64,000 nucleotides of DNA from Microbacteriaceae bacterium PS02067 (GTDB taxonomy: Bacteria; Actinomycetota; Actinomycetes; Actinomycetales; Microbacteriaceae): contig JASCPG010000002.1 of the NCBI GenBank assembly GCA_029960085.1, positions 1-64,000 on the forward strand. The letters are read 5' to 3'. The translations under genes were made by a program, and so were the position numbers. Below the pieces are notes generated by a model. It searched no databases, had not been told where the DNA came from, and saw only the letters and a program-made list of their open reading frames with translations. Below are positions 54,004-62,237 of this stretch, piece after piece. How positions within the stretch are numbered: position 1 is the stretch's first letter; the number at the start of each line of letters is the position of its first letter.

Positions 54004-55389
54004 TCAGCCGATCACCACCCGGGGTCGGGAGCGCACGGCATCCGAGATCCGAAGGAGCAGCGCGACGATGATCCAGTTCGCGATGAGCGAGGAGCCACCG
54101 GCCGCGAGGAACGGCGTCGTGAGACCCGTGAGCGGGATGATGCGGGTCACGCCGCCGACCATGATGAACACCTGCAGGGCGATCGTGAACGACAGGCCTG
54201 TCGCGAGGAGCTTGCCGAAGTCGTCCTGCCCGGCGATGCCGATGCGGATGCCTCGGCTCGTGAACACCATGTAGAGGCAGAGGATCGCGAAGACGCCGAT
54301 GAGGCCGAGCTCCTCGCCGAGGCTCGGGAAGATGTAGTCGCTCTGCGACAGCGGGGTGAGGCCCGGCCGGCCGCGGCCGAGTCCCGTGCCGAGCAGGCCC
54401 CCCTGGGCGAGTCCGAACAGTCCGCTGACGAGCTGATAGCTGTCTCCGTCGACGGTGGCGGGGTCGAAGGGGTGCAGCCAGTTCGTGAAGCGGGCCTGGA
54501 CGTACGGCAGGATCGTCGTCGCGAACGCGACCCCGACGGCGACGAGCGTGAGGCCCAGGACGACCCAGCTCGTCTTGCCCGTCGCGACGTAGAGCATCGC
54601 GACGAACATGCCGAAGATGAGCATCCCGGTGCCGAGGTCGCGCTGCAGCACGATGATCGCCATCGCACCCGCCCAGAGCAGCAGCAGCGGGCCGAGCTCG
54701 CGCGGTCGCGGCCACGTCATCCCGAGAAAGCGCGTCCCGACCGAGGTCAGCGCTTCGCGGGTGCGCACGAGGTAGCCGGCGAAGAAGATCGCGAGACAGA
54801 TCTTGGCGAGCTCGCCCGGCTGGAAGGAGAAGAGGCCGCCGATCGAGATCCAGACATCCGCCCCGGCATCCGTGCCGAGTCCGGGCACGAACGGCAGCAG
54901 CAGCAAGAGGATGCCGGCGAACCCGAACAGGTACGTGTAGCGCAGCAGGACGCGGTAGTTCTTCAAGAAGACGACGATCGCGACGGCCGCGGCGATCGCG
55001 ATGACGAGCCACACGAGCTGCCGCGTCGAGAGGGCGGCCCAGCCGGTCAGCGACTTCTCGATGTCGATGCGGTAGATCATCGCGAGGCCGAGCCCCGACA
55101 GCACCGTGGCGATCGGCACGACGAACGGGTCGGCCTGCGGCGCGCGGTAGCGCAGCACGACGTGCAGGGCGAGGACCAGCACGGTGAGGCCGCCGCAGTA
55201 ATACAGGAACGTCCAGTCGATCTTCGCGGTGGCGCCGAGCTGTACGAGCGCGACGGCGGCCGCGTTGATGAGGAACGCGAACAGCAGCAGCCCCAACTCG
55301 CGGTTGCGCTGCGTCTGCGGCATCCGGATGCGTCGCAGCGCCTTCGCGACGGTCGTATCAGCGAGCGGCCCGGTTGCGGTGTCGGTCAC
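54004..55389 (-). CDS. rodA: RodA/FtsW family peptidoglycan glycosyltransferase
   Basis: 461 aa from GTG 55389, which overlaps the pstP stop (GTGA). The open frame extends further only as a shadow of pstP. There are about ten to twelve membrane helices. SEDS-family landmarks: the catalytic-loop region WLHPFDPATVDGDSYQLVSGLFGLAQGGLLGTG, with the conserved Asp, and DYIFPSLGEELGLIG. It polymerises lipid II into glycan strands together with PbpA. The length and the position in the fhaA-pknB operon are standard. Confidence 0.95.
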   Translation of the reverse strand: MTDTATGPLADTTVAKALRRIRMPQTQRNRELGLLLFAFLINAAAVALVQLGATAKIDWTFLYYCGGLTVLVLALHVVLRYRAPQADPFVVPIATVLSGLGLAMIYRIDIEKSLTGWAALSTRQLVWLVIAIAAAVAIVVFLKNYRVLLRYTYLFGFAGILLLLLPFVPGLGTDAGADVWISIGGLFSFQPGELAKICLAIFFAGYLVRTREALTSVGTRFLGMTWPRPRELGPLLLLWAGAMAIIVLQRDLGTGMLIFGMFVAMLYVATGKTSWVVLGLTLVAVGVAFATTILPYVQARFTNWLHPFDPATVDGDSYQLVSGLFGLAQGGLLGTGLGRGRPGLTPLSQSDYIFPSLGEELGLIGVFAILCLYMVFTSRGIRIGIAGQDDFGKLLATGLSFTIALQVFIMVGGVTRIIPLTGLTTPFLAAGGSSLIANWIIVALLLRISDAVRSRPRVVIG

Positions 55390-56624
55390 GGCGCATCCAC
55401 CCCCGTCTCGCGCATGGTCTCGACGATCTGCTGGGCATCCGCGAGTGAGCGTGCCGAGATCGTCTGCTGCACGGCCAGCCGCTGATAGAACGGCAGGTCG
55501 CTGAGCAGGATCCCGGTCTCCTCGTACGGCGTGGACAGCGAGATGGGACCGAGGTCCTGTTGGATGCCTCGATAGATGATGACGGAGTCCTCGTCGGCAC
55601 CGACGAAGTAGCGCGACTGCGTCCAGCTGTAGGCGCCGAGGAGGGCCGTGAGGAGAGCGGCGAGCACGACGACGGCGCCGACGATCCACCAGATGCGGCG
55701 GCGGCGCGCGCGGCGGCGATCCTCTTCGATCAGCTCCTCGAGGAACTCTGCGGCCGGCTCGAAGTGGCTCGGCTCGTTCGCGGCCTGCCGCGCGGGGTGC
55801 AGCCAGCTCGTGCGGCCCGTGCGCGCCGCGGGGACCTCGATGCCCTGCGGGTTCGATGCCGAGCCGACGATCGTCGGGGTCCCGCTGAACACCGGATGAC
55901 TACCGCCCACGTCGACGATGATGACGGTGACGTTGTCGGGCGCGCCGCCGTCGAGCGCCTGCTTGAGCAGGAGGTCCGCCGTGCGCCCGGGAGGAAGGCG
56001 CTGACCGAGGGTCTTCGCCGTGTGGGCGTCGTCCACGACGCCGGAGAGGCCGTCCGAGCACAGCAGCCAGCGGTCGCCGGGCTGCGTCGGCATGATGAAC
56101 GTGTCGACGTCCGGGTCAGGATCCATGTCGCCCAGCACGCGCATGAGCACGGAGCGGCGAGGGTGGTAGCGCGCCTCTTCGGGGGTGATGCGGCCGGAGT
56201 CGACGAGCCGCTGCACGAACGTGTGATCGGTCGTGATCTGGGTGAGCGCGTCGTCGCGGTAGAGATAGATGCGCGAATCGCCGATGTGCGCGATGACGGC
56301 GTAGTCGTCGACGAAGTCGAGCGCGCTGACGGTCGTGCCCATCCCCGCGAGCTCGGGCCGCTCGGCGACGGTGTCGATGAGGAGCGTCGCGGTGGAGGTG
56401 ATCGCGGCCTGCAGCGCCTGCTCGGCATCCCCCGTCGTCGCGAACGGGTGGTCGAGTTCGCGCAGCCGGTTCACCGCGATGCTGGATGCCACGTCTCCGC
56501 CCGCGTGCCCGCCCATGCCGTCGGCGACGACGAACAGGTTCGAGCCGCTGTAGCCCGAGTCCTGGTTGTTGGAGCGCACCTTCCCCGTATGGGAGATGGC
56601 GGCACTCGACCCCTCGAAGACCAT
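55386..56624 (-). CDS. pstP: PP2C-type serine/threonine phosphatase PstP
   Basis: 412 aa. N-terminal PP2C domain with the metal-binding motifs VRSNNQDSG, FVVADGMGGHAGGDVAS, VIAHIGDSRIYLYRD and GGAPDNVTVIIVD. A basic linker with RRARRRR precedes a single helix (IWWIVGAVVVLAALLTALLGAY) and an extracytoplasmic domain of about 80 residues. It removes phosphates placed by PknA/PknB and on their targets. It sits between fhaB (9 nt gap) and rodA (overlap). Confidence 0.96.
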   Translation of the reverse strand: MVFEGSSAAISHTGKVRSNNQDSGYSGSNLFVVADGMGGHAGGDVASSIAVNRLRELDHPFATTGDAEQALQAAITSTATLLIDTVAERPELAGMGTTVSALDFVDDYAVIAHIGDSRIYLYRDDALTQITTDHTFVQRLVDSGRITPEEARYHPRRSVLMRVLGDMDPDPDVDTFIMPTQPGDRWLLCSDGLSGVVDDAHTAKTLGQRLPPGRTADLLLKQALDGGAPDNVTVIIVDVGGSHPVFSGTPTIVGSASNPQGIEVPAARTGRTSWLHPARQAANEPSHFEPAAEFLEELIEEDRRRARRRRIWWIVGAVVVLAALLTALLGAYSWTQSRYFVGADEDSVIIYRGIQQDLGPISLSTPYEETGILLSDLPFYQRLAVQQTISARSLADAQQIVETMRETGVDAP

Positions 56625-56633
56625 GTCGCCGGG

Positions 56634-57173
56634 TTACTTCCGCAGCTCGAAGGTCGTCGCGCCGACCTTGATGGGCGCGCCGACGAGCACCGGGACGGGG
56701 CTCGCGACGCGCTCGCCGTCGTGCCAGGTGCCGTTCGTGGAGTCGAGGTCCTGCAGCATCCACTGGTCTCCCCAGAGGAGCAGCCGGGCATGGTGGCTGG
56801 ACGTGTAGTCGTCGCGGATCACGAGGCCGGACTCGCTCGAGCGGCCGATCGTGAGCGGCTCACCGGTGAGGGGCAGCTCGAGGCCGGCCTTGGGTCCGCT
56901 CGTGATGATGATGCGCGACACGGCATCCCGCGTGGCCTTCCGAGGACCGGAGGGCGCGGCGGACGGTTTCGCCGGCGCGACGGGAGCGGTGGCGGCCGCG
57001 GGTGTCGCCGGTGCCGCAGCGGGCGCGGCCGCAGCCACCGCCGGCTCGGCGAGCTTTCGGACCTTCACCCCGAACAGGTCCGCGCGCAGCGAGTAGACGA
57101 CCGCGCCGACGAAGAACCACAGGAGGACGAGGAAGCCGATCTGCAGAAGCAGGAGGGCCAGTTCGCTGGTCAC
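56634..57173 (-). CDS. fhaB: FHA-domain protein FhaB/FipA type
   Basis: 179 aa from GTG 57173, overlapping the fhaA stop (GTGA). An N-terminal membrane helix (LALLLLQIGFLVLLWFFVGAVVY) and a Pro/Ala-rich linker of about 40 residues precede a C-terminal FHA domain. This has the phosphothreonine-pocket motifs IGRSSESGLVI and SSHHARLL and the closing STNGTWHDGERV. It reads phosphothreonine made by PknA/PknB and links kinase signalling to cell-wall synthesis. Confidence 0.94.
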   Translation of the reverse strand: MTSELALLLLQIGFLVLLWFFVGAVVYSLRADLFGVKVRKLAEPAVAAAAPAAAPATPAAATAPVAPAKPSAAPSGPRKATRDAVSRIIITSGPKAGLELPLTGEPLTIGRSSESGLVIRDDYTSSHHARLLLWGDQWMLQDLDSTNGTWHDGERVASPVPVLVGAPIKVGATTFELRK

Positions 57174-57901
57174 GAAGTTCCGCCGATCCCGTAGGCGCGC
57201 GTGGCGTCGGATGCCGTCATGGTGGGCCGCGGCGGAGTGGCCTGCGCGACCACGCGGAAGGTGATGTCGGTGCGGCCGATCGTGATGATCGAGTCGGGCG
57301 GGAGGGGCGCCTCGGTGATCCGGCGCCCGTCGAGCTGCGTGCCGTTCGTGGAGTTCATGTCGCGCACCATGGCGCGCTCGCCGTCCCACAGGATCTCGAC
57401 GTGACGGCGGCTCGTCCCGGCATCCGCGATCGTGATGTCCGCGTCGGTGCCGCGTCCGATCACGGTGCGGCCCTTGTTCAGCGGATGCCTCTTGCCTTCG
57501 ATGTCGACGACGCCCCGCCACGCGACAGTGCCCGCGGCGGTCTGCGAGAGAACGCGGAGCGTGCCGGTCGCCTGCTGGTCGTCGGGCGCGAGCGCGATCG
57601 TCACCGGGCCGGCGAACGAGAAGCCCTGGTTCTTCGCGTGCTTCTGCACGAGGCCCAGCAGTTCGTCATCGAGGGTCGAGCCGATCGAGCGCATGCGTTC
57701 GGCGTCGGCCGGCGACATGTGCACCTCGAAGGCGTTGGGTGCGAGGATGCGGTCGCGGCTGACGACCGCGGCCTTGGCATCCAGTTCGGTGCGCAGCGCA
57801 GCCGCGATCTCGACCGGCTGGATGCCGCTGCGGAAGGACTTCGCGAACGCGCTGTTGACCGCGCGCTCGAGTCCCTTCTCGAAGCTGTCAAGTAGTCCCA
57901 C
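57170..57901 (-). CDS. fhaA: FHA-domain protein FhaA (DUF3662-FHA)
   Basis: 243 aa from GTG 57901 behind AGAGGAG; the upstream open frame runs over tRNA-Leu and was discarded. The N-terminal DUF3662 domain (GLLDSFEKGLERAVNSAFAK through about residue 120) is followed by a C-terminal FHA domain with VIGRGTDADITIAD, SRRHVEI and NSTNGTQLDGRRI. In mycobacteria FhaA binds phosphorylated MurJ, and a murJ gene is present at 22.8 kb. It is the first gene of the leftward fhaA-fhaB-pstP-rodA-pbpA-pknA-pknB operon. Its promoter must be in 57902-58044. Confidence 0.94.
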   Translation of the reverse strand: MGLLDSFEKGLERAVNSAFAKSFRSGIQPVEIAAALRTELDAKAAVVSRDRILAPNAFEVHMSPADAERMRSIGSTLDDELLGLVQKHAKNQGFSFAGPVTIALAPDDQQATGTLRVLSQTAAGTVAWRGVVDIEGKRHPLNKGRTVIGRGTDADITIADAGTSRRHVEILWDGERAMVRDMNSTNGTQLDGRRITEAPLPPDSIITIGRTDITFRVVAQATPPRPTMTASDATRAYGIGGTS

Positions 57902-58044
57902 GGGGCTCCTCTGGCTGGCTGGCCGGTGGGTCCATGCTAGTTGCACTGGCTGAGTGCCAACCGGATCGGCTGGTCCTTCGCTGATTCTGCGGCGGCGCCC
58001 GGCGTGATATCCTCGGGAAGTTGAGTCGGTGGCGACACCGATTC

Positions 58045-58128
58045 GCGCGAGTGGCGGAATAGGCAGACGCGCTGGCTTCAGGTGCCAGTGCCCGAAAGGG
58101 CGTGGGGGTTCAACTCCCCCCTCGCGCA
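58045..58128 (+). tRNA. tRNA-Leu (CAG)
   Basis: 84 nt with acceptor GCGCGAG/CTCGCGC, anticodon stem CTGGC/GCCAG around TTCAGGT (anticodon CAG), a long variable arm (TGCCCGAAAGGGCGTG) as in class II tRNAs, and T-loop GGGTTCAACTCCC. CCA is not encoded. It is divergent from fhaA. Confidence 0.97.
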
Positions 58129-58140
58129 CAGCGAAGATTC

Positions 58141-58173
58141 AACCCCCGACCTGGGATTTCCCGGGCGGGGGTT
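58141..58173 (+). terminator. Terminator hairpin after tRNA-Leu
   Basis: AACCCCCG...GGG and CCC...CGGGGGTT pair across a short ATTT loop, followed by GTCTCGTT. It begins 13 nt after the tRNA. Confidence 0.65.
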
Positions 58174-58219
58174 GTCTCGTTCCCGGGCCGCCGCCGATCT
58201 CGCGCGGAGGGCGCGGGGG

Positions 58220-58861
58220 CGTTTCGACTCGCCGCGGTGCGGCTCGCTCAACGACCGGGGGTGCTGTTCTGGTCGTTGACCGAGCGAAGCGAGTGGAAAC
58301 GTTCGTGGGGTGGGCGGGGGCGTTTCGACTCGCCGCGGTGCGGCTCGCTCAACGACCGGCGGTGCCGTCCTGGTCGTTGACCGAGCGAAGCGAGTGGAAA
58401 CGTTCGTGGGTGCGCGGGGCGTTTCGACTCGCCGCAGTGCGGCTCGCTCAACGACCGGCGGTGCTGTTCTGGTCGTTGACCGAGCGGAGCGAGTGGAAAC
58501 TTTTGTGGGGTGGGTGGGGCGTTTCGACTTGCCGCGGTGCGGCTCGCTCAACGACCGGGGTGCTGTTCTGGTCGTTGACCGAGCGGAGCGAGTGGAAACG
58601 TTTGTGGGGTGGGTGGGGCGTTTCGACTTGCCGCGGTGCGGCTCGCTCAACGACCGGGGGTGCTGTTCTGGTCGTTGACCGAGCGAAGCGAGTGGAAACG
58701 TTTGTGGGGTGGGTGGGGCGTTTCGACTCGCCGCAGTGCGGCTCGCTCAACGACCGGGGGTGCTGTTCTGGTCGTTGACCGAGCGAAGCGAGTGGAAACG
58801 TTCGTGGGGTGCGGGGGGCGTTTCGGCTTGCCGCGGTGCGGCTCGCTCAACGACCGGGGGT
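58220..58861. repeat. Tandem array of a 100-bp unit made of two inverted palindromes (C/D)
   Basis: C palindromes (CGTTTCGACTCGCCGCGGTG ... GCTCAACGACCGG) start at 58220, 58321, 58420, 58520, 58619, 58719 and 58819. Between them lie six D palindromes (GGTCGTTGACCGAGCGAAGC ... GTGGAAACG), each a diverged reverse complement of C. The linkers TGCTGTTCT and TTCGTGGGGTGGGTGGGG are also conserved. The period is 99-101 bp. The array fills almost the whole 737-nt space between tRNA-Leu and the GntR gene, and the last C ends 5 nt from that gene's stop. No gene is seen in it. Confidence 0.93.
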
Positions 58862-58865
58862 GCGG

Positions 58866-59504
58866 TCAGGCGATGGCGTGCAGCCAGCGCAGCTCCCGCT
58901 CGGCCGCGTCGCCGTCGCGACGGGCGATAGCATCTCGGAGACGACCGTAAGCCTCCGCGCGCTCAAGGGGTGAGGTCATGAACGGTTCCCAGCCGCGGAG
59001 GTTCCGCTGGATCGCGAGCTGCGCCTGGCTGATGACCCCGATGAACACGGAGTTGCCGGTGACGCGCGTCACCGCTTCGAAGAACACGTACGAGGCCTCG
59101 AACAGTGTCATGGCGTCCTGTTGCCCCGCCGCCACCAGGAGGTCCGCTTTCGCGACGAGGATCTCGAGTTCGTCGTCGGAACAGCGCCGCAGGGCCATCC
59201 GCAGTGCGTTGCCCATGAAGTAGGCGGTGAACTCCCCCGTCTCCTCGCGCTGCCCGTCGGTGGGCTCCGAGACCCGGGTGTAGCGACCGACCGCGATCTC
59301 GACGAGATCGAAGTGCTCGAGACGCTGCAGCGCCTCCCGCACGGGAGTGCGCGAGATGCCCAGTTGCGCCGCGAGGTCGACATCCCGCAGTCGCACGCCG
59401 GCGGGCAGAGTCCCTTCGAGGATCGCCGCGCCGATGCGCTTGTACACCTCGTCGCTCAGGATCTTGCCGCCGGCGAGGTCGATCGGGGGAAGGATGACAC
59501 TCAT
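58866..59504 (-). CDS. GntR family regulator, FCD subfamily
   Basis: 212 aa from ATG 59504; no good Shine-Dalgarno is seen, and the longer open frame upstream has no coding look. N-terminal winged helix ILSDEVYKRIGAAILEGTLP ... DLAAQLGISRTPVREALQRLEHFDLV (classic GntR recognition helix), then an all-helical FCD ligand domain (residues about 80-205) ending LRWLHAIA. The usual ligand is an organic acid. No metabolic neighbour reveals its target, and its 3' end abuts the tandem array. Confidence 0.9.
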   Translation of the reverse strand: MSVILPPIDLAGGKILSDEVYKRIGAAILEGTLPAGVRLRDVDLAAQLGISRTPVREALQRLEHFDLVEIAVGRYTRVSEPTDGQREETGEFTAYFMGNALRMALRRCSDDELEILVAKADLLVAAGQQDAMTLFEASYVFFEAVTRVTGNSVFIGVISQAQLAIQRNLRGWEPFMTSPLERAEAYGRLRDAIARRDGDAAERELRWLHAIA

Positions 59505-59680
59505 TGAGAAGAAGTGTACGAGCCGCGCCTGTGTGAGGCCGTGTTCCAAGGCTCGACGTCGTCGTGGCATCCATGGGTGTTTCACGGCAACTTCCCACCG
59601 TCCACCCCCTGCCCTCTGCGTCGATATATCAGTACAGTGAGCCGTGTCACGCCTCGCGTGGCCTATCCGGGGGGATCCGT

Positions 59681-59723
59681 CGACGCCCGGGCGACGCGCC
59701 CAGCGCGATACGCCCGGGCGTCG
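59681..59723. repeat. Perfect 13-bp inverted repeat in the GntR-csp spacer
   Basis: CGACGCCCGGGCG (59681-59693) and CGCCCGGGCGTCG (59711-59723) around a 17-nt loop. It lies in the 355-nt divergent spacer 59505-59859, with no gene nearby on either side for over 130 nt. Function unknown; an operator or structured leader is possible. Nothing else was found in this spacer apart from the -10 at 59802. Confidence 0.55.
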
Positions 59724-59801
59724 AATGGTTAGCGCGGGGGAACGGGCGTGCAACGTTTGTGTCACCATCGCGTCACAGGGGCGCGCATTTCGAGGCAGCC
59801 A

Positions 59802-59807
59802 TATAAC
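59802..59807 (+). promoter_or_regulatory. Candidate -10 element of the cold-shock gene
   Basis: TATAAC, 52 nt before the ATG, in an A+T-richer spot (CCATATAACG). It would give a 5' leader of about 45 nt. No clear -35 is seen. Confidence 0.4.
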
Positions 59808-59859
59808 GTGGGGTGCGTCGGCGCGCCTGCGTCGGCGTCGCACGTCAGTAAGGCAGTTC

Positions 59860-60066
59860 ATGGCAACGCAGGGCACCGTCAAGTGGTTCAACTCGGAGAA
59901 GGGCTTCGGGTTCATCGCTCCCGATGAGGGCGGCGCTGACGTCTTCGCTCACTACTCCGCCATCGAGTCGAGCGGCTACCGCTCTCTCGAGGAAAACCAG
60001 CGCGTCGAGTTCGAGATCGCCCAGGGCCCCAAGGGTCTGCAGGCGGAGAACATCCGACCCCTCTGA
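59860..60066 (+). CDS. Cold-shock domain protein
   Basis: 68 aa from ATG 59860 with AAGG upstream; a longer open frame to 59644 is not supported. A single OB-fold cold-shock domain with both RNA-binding motifs: [12 protein letters not shown] (RNP1) and VFAHYSAI (RNP2), then [17 protein letters not shown]. Standard CspA size. Nucleic-acid chaperone. A strong TTCG-capped hairpin follows 6 nt after the stop. Confidence 0.96.
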   Translation: MATQGTVKWFNSEKGFGFIAPDEGGADVFAHYSAIESSGYRSLEENQRVEFEIAQGPKGLQAENIRPL

Positions 60067-60072
60067 TCCGAT

Positions 60073-60100
60073 TGACGGCCCGCGTTCGCGCGGGCCGTCA
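60073..60100. terminator. Bidirectional terminator hairpin between csp and the HAD gene
   Basis: TGACGGCCCGCG, loop TTCG, CGCGGGCCGTCA: a perfect 12-bp stem. Its last three bases (60098-60100) are the stop codon of the HAD gene on the minus strand. The plus-strand transcript continues CTCTTCG. Confidence 0.75.
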
Positions 60101-60772
60101 CTCTTCGATCAACAGCAGGGCGCGCAGCTCGTCGACATCGTCGACCACGGCTGTTGCGCCCTCGCTTTCGTGTGGCCAGCTGAATCCCCACCGCACGAAG
60201 ATCACGGGCACGCCCTGAGCCGCGCCACCGTCGACGTCGTGGTGGCGGTCGCCGATGAGCACGGGACGGCTCGTATCCGCGCCCGCGGCACGCAGTCGGC
60301 GCAGTGCCTCCGCGACGATGTCGGACTTCGACGCGAGCGTCTTCTCATCCGCCGTCGCGCCCACGACAGCCTGCAGATACGGCGACAGATCGAAGTACTC
60401 CACGAGCGCCGCCACCTGGTTCTCGGGCTTTGAGCTGGCCGTCGCCTGCGACAGGCCGGCACTCGCAAGCTCCGCCATGAGATCGGCGATCCCCGGGTAG
60501 AGCTTCGCCCCGGTCGTGTAGCCGTCGGCCTTGCCGATCGCGCGGTAGTAGGAGACGGCCTCGCTCGACTCCTCGGGCGTCATGCCGACATTCTTCTGGA
60601 ACGACTCGAACATCGGCGGTCCGATCCAGTGGACGAGTTCCTCCCGTGTGGGCGCGGGCTTGCCGAAGTGCTCCAGCGCGATGGTGAGGCGCCGCAGGAT
60701 GCCGTCGGAGGCATCCACGACCGTTCCGTCGACGTCCCACAGAATGCAGGTCCAGGGCGATCGCACGGTCAT
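60098..60772 (-). CDS. HAD superfamily phosphatase (phosphoglycolate phosphatase-like)
   Basis: 224 aa. HAD motif I WDVDGTVVDASDG with the nucleophile Asp near residue 14, an alpha-helical cap (residues about 20-90), motif II ATASSKPENQV, and motifs III-IV around ASKSDIVAEAL and LIGDRHHDVDGGAAQGVP. This fits the Gph/PGP-like branch, which hydrolyses small phosphorylated metabolites; the substrate is unsure. It is encoded opposite to csp with a shared terminator. Confidence 0.9.
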   Translation of the reverse strand: MTVRSPWTCILWDVDGTVVDASDGILRRLTIALEHFGKPAPTREELVHWIGPPMFESFQKNVGMTPEESSEAVSYYRAIGKADGYTTGAKLYPGIADLMAELASAGLSQATASSKPENQVAALVEYFDLSPYLQAVVGATADEKTLASKSDIVAEALRRLRAAGADTSRPVLIGDRHHDVDGGAAQGVPVIFVRWGFSWPHESEGATAVVDDVDELRALLLIEE

Positions 60773-60904
60773 GGTCTCAGACTACCGAGCCCGTCGCACG
60801 ACCGGCCGCGCGAGCGACTTTCGGTGGTGTCAGCGGAGTCGGGGCGTCGCCTAGGGTGGAACGTCGGGGGTCCGCCTCCTTCCGTCGCACACGTAAGGGA
60901 ATCC

Positions 60905-61420
60905 ATGTCGAAGAATCGTTCCGTCCTGTTCGCCGCCTCTCTCGCCGTCGTCGCCGCGCTGTCCTTCGCAGGCTGCTCCGCGTCGAACGGGGCCGAGAAG
61001 CCCGCGTCGCCGTCCGCCAGCGCTCCGGCAGAGGCATCCACCGAGTCGAGCGCTCCGACCGACTCGAACACGGGTGACACCACCACGTACGCGACGGATG
61101 CCGAGGGCTGCTCGGCCGTCGTCACGGCGATGACCGACATCTCATCCGAGCTGACCACCGCCGTCAGCGGTGACCCGACGCAGGCCGTCGCGGCCCTGGG
61201 CAAGCTGACCTCGACGATGACCAACATCGCCGGTCAGATGAAGAGCCCGGAGAACAAGGCGGCGCTCGAGACTCTTGCGAGCTACTACCAGCAGTACGCG
61301 GACGCCCTCCAGACGAAGGACGCGTCGAAGCTCAGCGATCTGCAGACCGAGCTGACCAAGACGGGCAACAAGGTCGCCGACGCGAGCACGCAGCTCGGGA
61401 AGTGCGTCGTCGGCCAGTAA
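60905..61420 (+). CDS. Small secreted lipoprotein, function unknown
   Basis: 171 aa from ATG 60905 behind AAGGGA. Lipoprotein signal with lipobox FAGC, Cys24. A Ser/Ala/Thr/Pro-rich linker to about residue 60 precedes a helical domain (DISSELTTAVSGDPTQAVAALGKL ... YYQQYADAL). Two cysteines (AEGCSAVV near its start and GKCVVGQ at the very end) probably form a disulfide that closes the domain. No family recognised. It converges with nucS, with a strong hairpin between. Confidence 0.78.
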   Translation: MSKNRSVLFAASLAVVAALSFAGCSASNGAEKPASPSASAPAEASTESSAPTDSNTGDTTTYATDAEGCSAVVTAMTDISSELTTAVSGDPTQAVAALGKLTSTMTNIAGQMKSPENKAALETLASYYQQYADALQTKDASKLSDLQTELTKTGNKVADASTQLGKCVVGQ

Positions 61421-61436
61421 GGCGCGCATTACCGAC

Positions 61437-61474
61437 AACGGGCCGGTCGTGGTGTGAGCCACGGCCGGCCCGTT
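61437..61474. terminator. Bidirectional terminator between the lipoprotein gene and nucS
   Basis: AACGGGCCGGTCGTGG (61437-61452), loop TGTGAG, CCACGGCCGGCCCGTT (61459-61474): a 16-bp stem with one mismatch, then CCGTTTGTC. It lies between two convergent stops. Confidence 0.8.
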
Positions 61475-61488
61475 CCGTTTGTCGGTCC

Positions 61489-62184
61489 TCAGAACAGACG
61501 TGGGGCGCCCGACTCGATGCCCTTCATGCCTTCGTAGTCGAGCGTCACGCAGCGGATGCCACGGTCGCCGGCGAGCGTCTTCGCCTGCGGCTTGATCTCC
61601 TGCGCGGCGAAGACACCCGCGACGGGAGCGAGGTGCGGGTCGCGGTTGAGCAGTTCGAGGTAGCGCGTCAGCTGTTCGACGCCGTCGATGTCTCCGCGGC
61701 GCTTCACCTCGACGGCGATCGTCCCTCCGGCGGGGTTTCGCAGGAGGAGATCGACGGGGCCGATCGCGGTGGGGAACTCGCGCCGGACGAGCGTGAGGCC
61801 GTCACCGATCACGTCGACCTGTTCGGCGAGCAGCCGCTGGAGGTCGGCCTCGACGCCGTCCTTCTGGAGGCCGGGGTCGACTCCGAGGTCGTGCACCGAG
61901 TCGTGCAGCACTTCGTAGATGCGCACGAGCAGGGCATCCCCCGTCTTGGCGTGCGTCACGCGCCAGTGCTCCGTCACTCCGGCCGAGAGGGACTCTTCGT
62001 CGGGGGTCTCGACCGTGAGCGTGCAGGGCGGGCTCATCCAGTTGAGGGGCTTGTAGGAGCCGCCGTCGGAGTGGACGAGGAGCGACCCGTCGCCCTTGTG
62101 CACGAGCAGCCGCGTCGCGAGCGGGAGATGGGCGTTGAGGCGCCCGGTGTAGTCGACGGAGCAACGGGCAATGACGAGGCGCAC
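61489..62184 (-). CDS. nucS: Mismatch-specific endonuclease NucS
   Basis: 231 aa from GTG 62184; a very long open frame upstream is a shadow of the MFS gene. NucS/EndoMS begins [20 protein letters not shown] and has an N-terminal dimerisation domain and a C-terminal RecB-like nuclease domain. The latter has the catalytic series [24 protein letters not shown] followed by [12 protein letters not shown]. It ends with a basic/hydrophobic tail carrying APRLF, the clamp-binding-like end seen in the family. In actinobacteria lacking MutS/MutL it provides mismatch repair; no mutS or mutL is present in this window. Confidence 0.94.
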   Translation of the reverse strand: MRLVIARCSVDYTGRLNAHLPLATRLLVHKGDGSLLVHSDGGSYKPLNWMSPPCTLTVETPDEESLSAGVTEHWRVTHAKTGDALLVRIYEVLHDSVHDLGVDPGLQKDGVEADLQRLLAEQVDVIGDGLTLVRREFPTAIGPVDLLLRNPAGGTIAVEVKRRGDIDGVEQLTRYLELLNRDPHLAPVAGVFAAQEIKPQAKTLAGDRGIRCVTLDYEGMKGIESGAPRLF

Positions 62185-62237
62185 CCGTCGAGTGTACGGC
62201 CGCCCGCGGACGAGGCGTCGAGTCCGGCGCCGCCCGG

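Noticed and set aside
58220-58861. Possible CRISPR array or repetitive coding region
   Set aside because: Both halves of the 100-bp unit are conserved, so there are no variable spacers. Reading frames through it have no start signals and exist only because the unit lacks stops.
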